Assembly: GCF_964355755.1 (NCBI RefSeq) | Contig: NC_092672.1 | Coordinates: forward strand, 16,738,501-16,802,500 | Reading direction: 5' to 3' | Source: Antedon mediterranea | Taxonomy: Eukaryota > Echinodermata > Crinoidea > Comatulida > Antedonidae | Length of the DNA: 64,000 nucleotides | Part shown: positions 35,508 to 48,890 of the stretch, piece after piece | Numbering within the stretch: the first letter of the stretch is position 1 | Layout of the letters: every line of letters begins with the position of its first letter | The notes under the pieces: generated by a model | Seen by the model: the letters and a program-made list of their open reading frames with translations, nothing else | Told to the model about the DNA's origin: nothing | Database searches by the model: none | Translations under genes and position numbers: made by a program

Positions 35508-36825
35508 ACTTGTTAACATAAAAACACCAAAGTGCTTACAATAGCTTCAAATCGCATTTTGAGACATTTTAGACCCTTTTGTGATTTTCGAAAAAACTTG
35601 GTTACACAAAAACACCAAAGTGCTTAAAATAGCTTCAAATTGCATTTGGAGACGTTTTAGACCATTTTGTGATTTTCGAAAAAACTTGTTACCATAAAAA
35701 CACCAAAGTGCTTAGATTAGCTTCAAATCGCATTTTGAGACATTTTAGACCCTTTTGTGATTTTCGAAAAAACTTGTTAACATAAAAACACCAAAGAGCT
35801 TAGAATAGCTTCAAATCGCATTTTGAGACATTTTAGACCATTTTGTGATTTTGGAAAAAACTTGTTAACATAAAAACACCAAAGTGCTTAAAATAGCTTC
35901 AAATCGCATTTGGAGAAGTTTTAAACCATTTTGTGATTTTCGAAAAAACTTGTTAACATAAAAACATCAAAGTGTACAGAATAACTTCAAATCGCATTTG
36001 GAGACGTTTTAGACCATTTTGTGATTTTTGAAAAAACTTGTTAACATAAAAACACCAAAGTGCTTAGAATAGCTTCAAATCGCATTTTTAGACATTTTAC
36101 ACCCTTTTGTGATTTTCGAAAAAACTTGTTAAAATAAAAACATCAAAGTGTACAGAATAGCTTCAAATCGCATTTGGAGACGTTTTAGACCATTTTGTGA
36201 TTTTGAAAAAAACTTAACATAAAAACACCAAAGAGCTTAGAATAGCTTCAAATCGCATTTTGAGACATTTTAGACCATTTTGTGATTTTCGAAAAAACTT
36301 GTTAAAATAAAAACATCAAAATGTACAGAATAGCTTCAAATCGCATTTGGAGACGTTTTAGACCATTTTGTGATTTTGAAAAAAACTTGTTAACATAAAA
36401 ACACCAAAGAGCTTAGAATAGCTTCAAATCGCATTTTGAGACATTTTAGACCATTTTGTGTTTTTCGAAAAAAACTTGTTAACATAAAAACATCAAAGTG
36501 TACAGAATAGCTTCAAATCGCATTTGGAGACGTTTTAGACCATTTTGTGATTTTCGAAAAAACTTGTTAACATAAAAACATCAAAGTGCTTAGAATAGCT
36601 TCAAATCGCATTTGGAGACGTTTTAGACCATTTTGTGATTTTCGAAAAAACTTGTTAACATAAAAACACCAAAGTGCTTAGAATAGCTTCAAATCGCATT
36701 TTGAGACATTTTAGACCCTTTTGTAATTTTCGAAAAAACTTGGTTACACAAAAACACCAAAGTGCTTAAAATAGCTTCAAATCGCATTTGGAGACATTTT
36801 AGAATATTTTGTGATTTTCGAAAAA
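35508..36825. repeat. A-only run, 15 monomers
   Basis: 1,318 bases equals 15 x 88 minus 3 plus 1. The minus 3 is the short unit near 36209 and the plus 1 an extra A near 36476. The 7-monomer string begins at 35860. Near 35852 one unit has lost its CpG (TTTTGGAAAAAAC). Confidence 0.9.
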
Positions 36826-37669
36826 ACTTGGTTACACAAAAACACCAAAGTGCTTAAAATCACATTAGAAACCATTTTAGACCATTTTGAGCATTTCGAT
36901 AAAACTTTTCACACAAAAACATCAAAGAGCACAAAATAGCTTAATATCGTATTTAAAAACGTTTTTGACCATTTTGAGCATTTCGACAAAAAAATTTGAC
37001 ACAAAACAGCAAAGTGCACAGAATAACTTCAAATCGCATTTGGAGACGTTTTAGACCATTTTGTGATTTTCGAAAAAACTTGTTAACATAAAAACACCAA
37101 AGTGCTTAGAATAGCTTCAAATCGCATTTTGAGACATTTTAGACCCTTTTGTGATTTTTGAAAAAACTTGTTAACATAAAAACATCAAAGTGCTTCAAAT
37201 CACATTAGAAACCGTTTTAGACCATTTTGAGAATTTCGATAAAACTTTTCAAACAAAAACATCAAAGAGCACAAAATAGCTTAATATCGTATTTAAAAAC
37301 GTTTTTGACCATTTTGAGCATTTAGACAAAAAATTTTGAAACAAAACAGCAAAGTGCACAGAATAACTTCAAATCGCATTTGGAGACGTTTTAGACCATT
37401 CTGTGATTTTCGAAAAAACTTGTTAACATAAAAACATCAAAGTGCTTAAAATCACATTAGAAACCGTTTTAGACCATTTTGAGCATTTCGATAAAACTTT
37501 TCACACAAAAACATTAAAGAGCACAAAATAGCTTAATATCGTATTTAAAAACGTTTTTGACCATTTTGAGCATTTCGACAAAAATTTTTCACACAAAACA
37601 GCAAAGTGTACAGAATAGCTTCAAATCGTATTTGGAGACGTTTTAGACCTCTTTGTGATTTTCGAAAAA
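36826..37669. repeat. B-A-B-B 10-monomer module (844 bp)
   Basis: GGTTACAC leader on the first B1, AATTTGACACAAAAC in its B3, GAGAATTTCG in the second trimer and CATTAAAG in the third, as in 20552-21395. First B1 has ACCATTTTAGACC instead of ACCGTTTTAGACC. Confidence 0.9.
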
Positions 37670-38350
37670 ACTTGTTAACATAAAAACACCAAAGTGCTTA
37701 GAATAGCTTCAAATCGCATTTTGAGACGTTTTAGACCCTTTTGTGATTTTCGAAAAATCTTGGTTACACAAAAACACCAAAGTGCTTAAAATAGCTTCAA
37801 ATCGCATTTGGAGACATTTTAGACTATTTTGTGATTTTCGAAAAAACTTGTTAACATAAAAACATCAAAGTTCTTCAAATCACATTAGAAACCCTTTTAG
37901 AACATTTTGAGCATTTCGACAAAAATTTTTCACACAAAACAGCAAAGTGTACAGAATAGCTTCAAATCGTATTTGGAGACGTTTTAGACCATTTTTTGAT
38001 TTTCGAAAAAACTTGTTACCATAAAAACACCAAAGTGCTTAGAATAGCTTCAAATCGCATTTTGAGACGTTTTAGACAATTCTGTGATTTTCGAAAAAAC
38101 TTGTTAACATAAAAACATTAAAGTGCTTAAAATCACATTAGAATCCGTTTTAGACCATTTTGAGCATTTCGATAAAACTTTTCAAACAAAAACATCAAAG
38201 AGCACAAAATAGCTTAATATCGTATTTAAAAACGTTTTTGACCATTTTGAGCATTTCGACAAAAAATTTTCACACAAAACAGCAAAGTGCACAAAATAAC
38301 TTCAAATCGCATTTGGAGACGTTTTAGACAATTTTGTGATTTTCGAAAAA
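37670..38350. repeat. Short B-rich segment
   Basis: Two A units, a B1-B3 dimer with AAAGTTCTTC, an A unit ending GACAATTCTGTG, and a GAATCCG trimer ending GACAATTTTGTG. No other content. Confidence 0.82.
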
Positions 38351-39491
38351 ACTTGTTAACATAAAAACACCAAAGTGCTAAGAATAGCTTCAAATCGCAT
38401 TTGGAGACATTTTAGACCATTTTGTGATTTTCGAAAAAACTTGTTAAGATAAAAACATCAAAGTGTACACAATAGCTTCAAATCGCATTTGGAGACGTTT
38501 TAGACCATTTTGTGATTTTCGAAAAAACTTGTTAACATAAAAACACCAAAGTGCTTAGAATAGCTTCAAATCGCATTTTGAGACATTTTAGACCCTTTTG
38601 TGATTTTCGAAAAAACTTGGTTACACAAAAACACCAAAGTGCTTAAAATAGCTTCAAATCGCATTTGTAGAAGTTTTAAACCATTTTGTGATTTTCGAAA
38701 AAACTTGTTAACATAAAAACATCAAAGTGGACAGAATAACTTCAAATCCCATTTGGAGACGTTTTAGACCATTTTGTGATTTTTGAAAAAACTTGTTAAC
38801 ATAAAAACACCAAAGTGCTTAGAATAGCTTCAAATCGCATTTTGAGACATTTTACACCCTTTTGTGATTTTCGAAAAAACTTGTTAAAATAAAAACATCA
38901 AAGTGTACAGAATAGCTTCAAATCGCATTTGGAGACGTTTTAGACCATTTTGTGATTTTGAAAAAAACTTAACATAAAAACACCAAAGAGCTTAGAATAG
39001 CTTCAAATCGCATTTTGAGACATTTTAGACCATTTTGTGATTTTCGAAAAAACTTGTTAAAATAAAAACATCAAAATGTACAGAATAGCTTCAAATCGCA
39101 TTTGGAGACGTTTTAGACCATTTTGTGATTTTGAAAAAAACTTGTTAACATAAAAACACCAAAGAGCTTAGAATAGCTTCAAATCGCATTTTGAGACATT
39201 TTAGACCATTTTGTGTTTTTCGAAAAAACTTGTTAACATAAAAACATCAAAGTGTACAGAATAGCTTCAAATCGCATTTGGAGACGTTTTAGACCATTTT
39301 GTGATTTTCGAAAAAACTTGTTAACATAAAAACATCAAAGTGCTTAGAATAGCTTCAAATCGCATTTGGAGACGTTTTAGACCATTTTGTGATTTTCGAA
39401 AAAACTTGGTTACACAAAAACACCAAAGTGCTTAAAATAGCTTCAAATCGCATTTGGAGACATTTTAGAATATTTTGTGATTTTCGAAAAA
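38351..39491. repeat. A-only run, 13 monomers
   Basis: 1,141 bases equals 13 x 88 minus 3. The 7-monomer string occupies 38615-39227, here with GTGGACAGAATAAC, AAATCCCATTTGG and TTTTGAGACATTTTACACCC variants. Those three variants recur together only in the run at 47082. Confidence 0.92.
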
Positions 39492-39650
39492 ACTTGGTTA
39501 CACAAAAACACCAAAGTGCTTAAAATCACATTAGAAACCGTTTTAGACCATTTTGAGCATTTCGATAAAACTTTTCACACAAAAACATCAAAGAGCACAA
39601 AATAGCTTAATATCGTATTTAAAAACGTTTTTGACCATTTTGAGCATTTC
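38720..39650. repeat. Segmental block matching 47275-48205
   Basis: GTGGACAGAATAAC and TTTTACACCC (38855/47410) share the offset 8,555. The match starts abruptly at the GTGGACAG unit in the 47-kb copy and ends at the B2-B3 boundary, where the copies carry different A-run lengths. Confidence 0.82.
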
Positions 39651-41137
39651 GAAAAAAAAATTTTCACACAAAACAGCAAAGTGCACAGAATAACTTCAAA
39701 TCGCATTTGGAGACGTTTTAGACCTTTTTGTGATTTTCGAAAAAACTTGTTAACATAAAAACACCAAAGTGCTAAGAATAGCTTCAAATCGCATTTGGAG
39801 ACATTTTAGACCACTTTGTGATTTTCGAAAAAACTTGTTAACATAAAAACATCAAAGTGCTTAAAATCACATTAGAAACCGTTTTAGACCATTTTGAGCA
39901 TTTCGACAAAAAATTTTCACACAAAACAGCAAAGTGTACAGAATAGCTTCAAATCGTATTTGGAGACGTTTTAGACCTTTTTGTGATTTTCAAAAAAACT
40001 TGTTAACATAAAAACACCAAAGTGCTTAGAATAGCTTCAAATCGCATTTGGAGACGTTTTAGACCATTTTTTGATTTTCGAAAAAACTTGTTACCATAAA
40101 AACACCAAAGTGCTTAGAATAGCTTCAAATCGCATTTTGAGACGTTTTAGACCATTCTGTGATTTTCGAAAAAACTTGTTAACATAAAAACATCAAAGTG
40201 CTTAAAATCACATTAGAAACCGTTTTAGACCATTTTGAGCATTTCGATAAAACTTTTTACACAAAAACATCAAAGAGCACAAAATAGCTTAATATCGTAT
40301 TTAAAAACGTTTTTGACCATTTTGAGCATTTAGACAAAAAATTTTCAAACAAAACAGCAAAGTGCACAGAATAACTTCAAATCGCCTTTTGAGACGTTTT
40401 AGACCATTCTGTGATTTTCGAAAAAACTTGTTAACATAAAAACATCAAAGTGCTTAAAATCACATTAGAAACCGTTTTAGGCCATTTTGAGCATTTCGAT
40501 AAAACTTTTCACACAAAAACATTAAAGAGCACAAAATAGCTTAATATCGTATTTAAAAACGTTTTTGACCATTTTGAGCATTTCGACAAAAATTTTTCAC
40601 ACAAAACAGCAAAGTGTACAGAATAGCTTCAAATCGTATTTGGAGACGTTTTAGACTTTTTTGTGATTTTCGAAAATACTTGTTAACATAAAAACACCAA
40701 AGTGCTTAGAATAGCTTCAAATCGCATTTGGAGACGTTTTAGACCATTTTTTGATTTTCGAAAAAACTTGTTACCATAAAAACACCAAAGTGCTTAGAAT
40801 AGCTTCAAATCGCATTTTGAGACGTTTTAGATCTTTCTGTGATTTTCGAAAAAACTTGTTAACATAAAAACATCAAAGTGCTTAAAATCACATTAGAAAC
40901 CGTTTTAGACCATTTTGAGCATTTCGATAAAACTTTTCACACAAAAACATCAAAGAGCACAAAATAGCTTAATATCGTATTTAAAAACGTTTTTGACCAT
41001 TTTGAGCATTTCGACAAAAAATTTTCAAACAAAACAGCAAAGTGCACAGAATAACTTCAAATCGCATTTGGAGACGTTTTAGACCATTTTGTGATTTTCG
41101 AAAAAACTTGTTAACATAAAAACACCAAAGTGCTTAG

Positions 41138-41840
41138 AATAGCTTCAAATCGCATTTGGAGTCGTTTTAGACCATGTTGTGATTTTCGAAAAAACTTTTT
41201 AACATAAAAACACCAAAGTGCTTAGAATGGCTTCAAATCGCATTTGGAGACATTTTAGACTATTTTGTGATTTTCGAAAAAACTTAAGATAAAAATATCA
41301 AAGTGCTTCAAATCACATTAGAAACCGTTTTAGACCATTTTGAGCATTTCGACAAAAATTTTTCACACAAAACAGCAAAGTGTACAGAATAGCTTCAAAT
41401 CGTATTTGGAGACGTTTTAGACCTTTTTGTGATTTTCGAAAAAACTTGTTAACATAAAAACACCAAAGTGCTTAGAATAGCTTCAAATCGCATTTGGAGA
41501 CGTTTTAGACCATTTTTTGATTTTCGAAAAAACTTGTTAACATAAAAACACCAAAGTGCTTAGAATAGCTTCAAATCGCATTTTGAGACGTTTTAGACCA
41601 TTCTGTGATTTTCGAAAAAACTTGTTAACATAAAAACATCAAAGTGCTTAAAATCACATTAGAATCCGTTTTAGACCATTTTGAGCATTTCGATAAAACT
41701 TTTCAAACAAAAACATCAAAGAGCACAAAATAGCTTAATATCGTATTTAAAAACGTTTTTGACCATTTTGAGCATTTCGACAAAAAATTTTCACACAAAA
41801 CAGCAAAGTGCACAGAATAACTTCAAATCGCATTTGGAGA
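41138..41840. repeat. Segmental block matching 25395-26009
   Basis: The rare GGAGTCG and ATGTTGTG unit and the CTTAAG dimer recur at offset 15,743. This copy then has one extra 88-bp A unit near 41483, after which GAATCCG (25831/41662) shows offset 15,831. Confidence 0.8.
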
Positions 41841-42192
41841 CGTTTTAGACAATTTTGTGATTTTCGAAAAAACTTGTTAACATAAAAACACCAAAGTGCT
41901 AAGAATAGCTTCAAATCGCATTTGGAGACATTTTAGACCATTTTGTGATTTTCGAAAAAACTTATTAAGATAAAAACATCAAAGTGTACACAATAGCTTC
42001 AAATCGCATTTGGAGACGTTTTAGACCATTTTGTGATTTTCGAAAAAACTTGTTAACATAAAAATTCCAAAGTGCTAAGAATAGCTTCAAATCGCATTTG
42101 GAGACATTTTAGACCATTTTGTGATTTTCGAAAAAACTTGTTAATATAAAAACATCAAAGTGTACAGAATAGCTTCAAATCGCATTTGGAGA

Positions 42193-42857
42193 CGTTTTAG
42201 ACCCTTTTGTGATTTTCGAAAAAACTTGTTAACATAAAAACATCAAAGTGCTTAGAATAGCTTCAAATCGCATCTTGAGACGTTTTAGACCATTCTGTGA
42301 TTTTCGAAAAAACTTTTTAACATAAAAACATCAAAGTGCTTAAAATCACATTAGAAACCGTTTTAGACCATTTTGAGCATTTCGATAAAACTTTTCACAC
42401 AAAAACATTAAAGAGCACAAAATAGCTTAATATCGTATTTAAAAACGTTTTTGACCATTTTGAGCATTTCGACAAAAATTTTTCACACAAAACAGCAAAG
42501 TGTACAGAATAGCTTCATATCGTATTTGGAGACGTTTTAGACCTTTTTGTGATTTTCGAAAAAACTTGTTAACATAAAAACACCAAAGTGCTTAGAATAG
42601 CTTCAAATCGCATTTTGAGACGTTTTAGACCATTCTGTGATTTTCGAAAAAACTTGTTAAGATAAAAACACCAAAGTGCTTAAAATCACATTAGAAACGG
42701 TTTTAGACCATTTTGAGCATTTCGATAAAACTTTTCACACAAAAACATCAAAGAGCACAAAATAGCTTAATATCGTATTTAAAAACGTTTTTGACCATTT
42801 TGAGCATTTCGACAAAAAAATTTCAAACAAAACAGCAAAGTGCACAGAATAACTTCA
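42193..42857. repeat. 665-bp tandem duplication, copy 1
   Basis: CGCATCTTGAG at 42269 recurs at 42934, 665 further. The copy starts at CGTTTTAGACCC within an A unit. Its last B3 is cut after GAATAACTTCA, joined directly to the second copy at 42858. Confidence 0.88.
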
Positions 42858-43522
42858 CGTTTTAGACCCTTTTGTGATTTTCGAAAAAACTTGTTAACAT
42901 AAAAACATCAAAGTGCTTAGAATAGCTTCAAATCGCATCTTGAGACGTTTTAGACCATTCTGTGATTTTCGAAAAAACTTTTTAACATAAAAACATCAAA
43001 GTGCTTAAAATCACATTAGAAACCGTTTTAGACCATTTTGAGCATTTCGATAAAACTTTTCACACAAAAACATTAAAGAGCACAAAATAGCTTAATATCG
43101 TATTTAAAAACGTTTTTGACCATTTTGAGCATTTCGACAAAAATTTTTCACACAAAACAGCAAAGTGTACAGAATAGCTTCAAATCGTATTTGGAGACGT
43201 TTTAGACCTTTTTGTGATTTTCGAAAAAACTTGTTAACATAAAAACACCAAAGTGCTTAGAATAGCTTCAAATCGCATTTTGAGACGTTTTAGACCATTC
43301 TGTGATTTTCGAAAAAACTTGTTAAGATAAAAACATCAAAGTGCTTAAAATCACATTAGAAACCGTTTTAGACCATTTTGAGCATTTCGATAAAACTTTT
43401 CACACAAAAACATCAAAGAGCACAAAATAGCTTAATATCGTATTTAAAAACGTTTTTGACCATTTTGAGCATTTCGACAAAAAATTTTCAAACAAAACAG
43501 CAAAGTGCACAGAATAACTTCA
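42858..43522. repeat. 665-bp tandem duplication, copy 2
   Basis: Begins at a visible scar, AACTTCA joined to CGTTTTAGACCC, which omits the AATCGCATTTGGAGA normally between them. This is the recombination point of the duplication. The copy continues into the block matching 4826-6078. Confidence 0.88.
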
Positions 43523-45004
43523 AATCGCATTTGGAGACGTCTTAGACCATTTTGTGATTTTCGAAAAAACTTGTTAACATAAAAACACCAAAGTGCTTAG
43601 AATAGCTTCAAATCGCATTTGGAGACGTTTTAGACCATGTTGTGATTTTCGAAAAAACTTTTTAACATAAAAACACCAAAGTGCTTAGAATGGCTTCAAA
43701 TCGCATTTGGAGACATTTTAGACTGTTTTGTGATTTTCGAAAAAACTTAAGATAAAAATATCAAAGTGCTTCAAATCACATTAGAAACCGTTTTAGACCA
43801 TTTTGAGCATTTCGACAAAAATTTTTCACACAAAACAGCAAAGTGTACAGAATAGCTTCAAATCGTATTTGGAGACGTTTTAGACCTTTTTGTGATTTTC
43901 GAAAAAACTTGTTAACATAAAAACACCAAAGTGCTTAGAATAGCTTCAAATCGCATTTTGAGACGTTTTAGACCATTCTGTGATTTTCGAAAAAACTTGT
44001 TAACATAAAAACATCAAAGTGCTTCAAATCACATTAGAAACCGTTTTAGACCATTTTGAGCATTTCGACAAATAATTTTCACACAAAACAGCAAAGTGTA
44101 CAGAATAGCTTCAAATCGTATTTGCAGACGTTTTAGACCTTTTTGAGATTTTCGAAAAAACTTGTAACATAAAAACATCAAAGTGCTTCAAATCACATTA
44201 GAAACCGTTTTAGACCATTTTGAGCATTTCGACAAAAATTTTTCACACAAAACAGCAAAGTGTACAGAATAGCTTCAAATCGTATTTGGAGACGTTTTAG
44301 ACCTTTTTGTGATTTTCGAAAAAACTTGTTAACATAAAAACACCAAAGTGCTTAGAATAGCTTCAAATCGCATTTTGAGACGTTTTAGACCCTTTTGTGA
44401 TTTTCGAAAAAACTTGGTTACACAAAAACACCAAAGTGCTTAAAATAGCTTCAAATCGCATTTGGAGACATTTTAGACTAATTTGTGATTTTCGAAAAAA
44501 CTTGTTAACATAAAAACATCAAAGTGCTTCAAATCACATTAGAAACCGTTTTAGACCATTTTGAGCATTTCGACAAAAATTTTTCACACAAAACAGCAAA
44601 GTGTACAGAATAGCTTCAAATCGTATTTGGAGACGTTTTAGACCATTTTTTGATTTTCGAAAAAACTTGTTAACATAAAAACACCAAAGTGCTTAGAATA
44701 GCTTCAAATCGCATTTTGAGACGTTTTAGACAATTCTGTGATTTTCGAAAAAACTTGTTAACATAAAAACATCAAAGTGCTTAAAATCACATTAGAATCC
44801 GTTTTAGACCATTTTGAGCATTTCGATAAAACTTTTCAAACAAAAACATCAAAGAGCACAAAATAGCTTAATATCGTATTTAAAAACGTTTTTGACCATT
44901 TTGAGCATTTCGACAAAAAATGTTCACACAAAACAGCAAAGTGCACAGAATAACTTCAAATCGCATTTGGAGACGTTTTAGACAATTTTGTGATTTTCGA
45001 AAAA

Positions 45005-46234
45005 ACTTGTTAACATAAAAACACCAAAGTGCTAAGAATAGCTTCAAATCGCATTTGGAGACATTTTAGACCATTTTGTGATTTTCGAAAAAACTTGTTA
45101 AGATAAAAACATCAAAGTGTACACAATAGCTTCAAATCGCATTTGGAGTCGTTTTAGACCATTTTGTGATTTTCGAAAAAACTTGTTAACATAAAAACAC
45201 CAAAGTGCTTAGAATAGCTTCAAATCGCATTTTGAGACATTTTAGACCCTTTTGTGATTTTCGAAACAACTTGGTTACACAAAAACACCAAAGTGCTTAA
45301 AATAGCTTCAAATCGCATTTGGAGAAGTTTTAAACCATTTTGTGATTTTCGAAAAAACTTGTTAACATAAAAACATCAAAGTGTACAGAATAACTTCAAA
45401 TCGCATTTGGAGACGTTTTAGACCATTTTGTGATTTTTGAAAAAACTTGTTAACATAAAAACACCAAAGTGCTTAGAATAGCTTCAAATCGCATTTTTGG
45501 ACATTTTACACCCTTTTGTGATTTTCGAAAAAACTTGTTAAAATAAAAACATCAAAGTGTACAGAATAGCTTCAAATCGCATTTGGAGACGTTTTAGACC
45601 ATTTTGTGATTTTGAAAAAAACTTAACATAAAAACACCAAAGAGCTTAGAATAGCTTCAAATCGCATTTTGAGACATTTTAGACCATTTTGTGATTTTCG
45701 AAAAAACTTGTTAAAATAAAAACATCAAAATGTACAGAATAGCTTCAAATCGCATTTGGAGACGTTTTAGACCATTTTGTGATTTTGAAAAAAACTTGTT
45801 AACATAAAAACACCAAAGAGCTTAGAATAGCTTCAAATCGCATTTTGAGACATTTTAGACCATTTTGTGTTTTTCGAAAAAACTTGTTAACATAAAAACA
45901 TCAAAGTGTACAGAATAGCTTCAAATCGCATTTGGAGACGTTTTAGACCATTTTGTGATTTTCGAAAAAACTTGTTAACATAAAAACATCAAAGTGCTTA
46001 GAATAGCTTCAAATCGCATTTGGAGACGTTTTAGACCATTTTGTGATTTTCGAAAAAACTTGTTAACATAAAAACACCAAAGTGCTTAGAATAGCTTCAA
46101 ATCGCATTTTGAGACATTTTAGACCCTTTTGTGATTTTCGAAAAAACTTGGTTACACAAAAACACCAAAGTGCTTAAAATAGCTTCAAATCGCATTTAGA
46201 GACATTTTAGAATATTTTGTGATTTTCGAAAAAA
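45005..46234. repeat. A-only run, 14 monomers
   Basis: 1,230 bases equals 14 x 88 minus 3 plus 1; the extra base is in the final run of A before 46235. The 7-monomer string occupies 45269-45881, here with TTTTTGGACATTTTACACCC and TTTTCGAAACAAC variants. Confidence 0.92.
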
Positions 46235-47081
46235 ACTTGGTTACACAAAAACACCAAAGTGCTTAAAATCACATTAGAAACCGTTTTAGACCATTTTGAG
46301 CATTTCGATAAAACTTTTCACACAAAAACATCAAAGAGCACAAAATAGCTTAATATCGTATTTAAAAACGTTTTTGACCATTTTGAGCATTTCGACAAAA
46401 AAATTTCACACAAAACAGCAAAGTGCACAGAATAACTTCAAATCGCATTTGGAGACGTTTTAGACCATTTTGTGATTTTCGAAAAAACTTGTTAACATAA
46501 AAACACCAAAGTGCTTAGAATAGCTTCAAATCGCATTTTGAGACATTTTAGACCCTTTTGTGATTTTTGAAAAAACTTGTTAACATAAAAACATCAAAGT
46601 GCTTCAAATCACATTAGAAACCGTTTTAGACCATTTTGAGAATTTTGATAAAACTTTTCACACAAAAACATCAAAGAGCACAAAATAGCTTAATATCGTA
46701 TTTAAAAACGTTTTTGACCATTTTGAGCATTTAGACAAAACATTTTCAAACAAAACAGCAAAGTGCACAGAATAACTTCAAATCGCATTTGGAGACGTTT
46801 TAGACCATTCTGTGATTTAAAAAAAAACTTGTTAACATAAAAACATCAAAGTGCTTAAAATCACATTAGAAACCGTTTTAGACCATTTTGAGCATTTCGA
46901 TAAAACTTTTCACACAAAAACATTAAAGAGCACAAAATAGCTTAATATCGTATTTAAAAACGTTTTAAAGCGTTTTTTTGAGCATTTCGACAAAAATTTT
47001 TCACACAAAACAGCAAAGTGTACAGAATAGCTTCAAATCGTATTTGGAGACGTTTTAGACCTTTTTGTGATTTTCGAAAAA
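46235..47081. repeat. B-A-B-B 10-monomer module (847 bp) with a damaged B2
   Basis: Same order as the other modules but 3 bases longer. The excess is in the last B2, where the palindrome region near 46970-46980 reads ACGTTTTAAAGCGTTTTTTTG and the core GACCATTTT is destroyed. One B3 also ends GATTTAAAAAAAAACTTG near 46815, without TTCG. Confidence 0.88.
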
Positions 47082-48046
47082 ACTTGTTAACATAAAAACA
47101 CCAAAGTGCTTAGAATAGCTTCAAATCGCATTTTGAGACGTTTTAGACCCTTTTGTGATTTTCGAAAAAACTTGGTTACACAAAAACACCAAAGTGCTTA
47201 AAATAGCTTCAAATCGCATTTGGAGACATTTTAGACTATTTTGTGATTTTCGAAAAAACTTGTTAACATAAAAACATCAAAGTGGACAGAATAACTTCAA
47301 ATCCCATTTGGAGACGTTTTAGACCATTTTGTGATTTTTGAAAAAACTTGTTAACATAAAAACACCAAAGTGCTTAGAATAGCTTCAAATCGCATTTTGA
47401 GACATTTTACACCCTTTTGTGATTTTCGAAAAAACTTGTTAAAATAAAAACATCAAAGTGTACAGAATAGCTTCAAATCGCATTTGGAGACGTTTTAGAC
47501 CATTTTGTGATTTTGAAAAAAACTTAACATAAAAACACCAAAGAGCTTAGAATAGCTTCAAATCGCATTTTGAGACATTTTAGACCATTTTGTGATTTTC
47601 GAAAAAACTTGTTAAAATAAAAACATCAAAATGTACAGAATAGCTTCAAATCGCATTTGGAGACGTTTTAGACCATTTTGTGATTTTGAAAAAAACTTGT
47701 TAACATAAAAACACCAAAGAGCTTAGAATAGCTTCAAATCGCATTTTGAGACATTTTAGACCATTTTGTGTTTTTCGAAAAAACTTGTTAACATAAAAAC
47801 ATCAAAGTGTACAGAATAGCTTCAAATCGCATTTGGAGACGTTTTAGACCATTTTGTGATTTTCGAAAAAACTTGTTAACATAAAAACATCAAAGTGCTT
47901 AGAATAGCTTCAAATCGCATTTGGAGACGTTTTAGACCATTTTGTGATTTTCGAAAAAACTTGGTTACACAAAAACACCAAAGTGCTTAAAATAGCTTCA
48001 AATCGCATTTGGAGACATTTTAGAATATTTTGTGATTTTCGAAAAA
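47082..48046. repeat. A-only run, 11 monomers
   Basis: 965 bases equals 11 x 88 minus 3. It joins a few general A units to the second part of the 7-monomer string, starting at the GTGGACAG unit (47277). Confidence 0.9.
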
Positions 48047-48890
48047 ACTTGGTTACACAAAAACACCAAAGTGCTTAAAATCACATTAGAAACCGTTTTA
48101 GACCATTTTGAGCATTTCGATAAAACTTTTCACACAAAAACATCAAAGAGCACAAAATAGCTTAATATCGTATTTAAAAACGTTTTTGACCATTTTGAGC
48201 ATTTCGACAAAAAAATTTCACACAAAACAGCAAAGTGCACAGAATAACTTCAAATCGCATTTGGAGACGTTTTAGACCATTTTGTGATTTTCGAAAAAAC
48301 TTGTTAACATAAAAACACCAAAGTGCTTAGAATAGCTTCAAATCGCATTTTGAGACATTTTAGACCCTTTTGTGATTTTTGAAAAAACTTGTTAACATAA
48401 AAACATCAAAGTGCTTCAAATCACATTAGAAACCGTTTTAGACCATTTTGAGCATTTCGATAAAACTTTTCACACAAAAACATCAAAGAGCACAAAATAG
48501 CTTAATATCGTATTTAAAAACGTTTTTGACCATTTTGAGCATTTAGACAAAAAATTTTCAAACAAAACAGCAAAGTGCACAGAATAACTTCAAATCGCAT
48601 TTGGAGACGTTTTAGACCATTCTGTGATTTTCGAAAAAACTTGTTAACATAAAAACATCAAAGTGCTTAAAATCACATTAGAAACCGTTTTAGACCATTT
48701 TGAGCATTTCGATAAAACTTTTCACACAAAAACATTAAAGAGCACAAAATAGCTTAATATCGTATTTAAAAACGTTTTTGACCATTTTGAGCATTTCGAC
48801 AAAAATTTTTCACACAAAACAGCAAAGTGTACAGAATAGCTTCAAATCGTATTTGGAGACGTTTTAGACCTTTTTGTGATTTCCGAAAAA
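48047..48890. repeat. B-A-B-B 10-monomer module (844 bp)
   Basis: GGTTACAC leader on the first B1, A with GATTTTTG, second trimer with GCATTTAGAC, third with CATTAAAG, ending GATTTCCG. Flanked by A-only runs. Confidence 0.92.

Larger units (their letters stand above)
35470..37709. repeat. Segmental block matching 51000-53239
   Basis: Offset 15,531, becoming 15,530 after an extra A near 36476. TTTTACACCC (36100/51631) and GAATATTTTG (36802/52332) agree. The copy spans an A-only run and most of the following B-A-B-B module. Confidence 0.82.
39492..45004. repeat. B-rich domain (5.5 kb)
   Basis: Trimers, B1-B3 dimers and one to three A units between them. It contains copies of blocks at 24455, 25395 and 4826, and the 665-bp tandem duplication. 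Nothing but satellite was seen. Confidence 0.85.
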
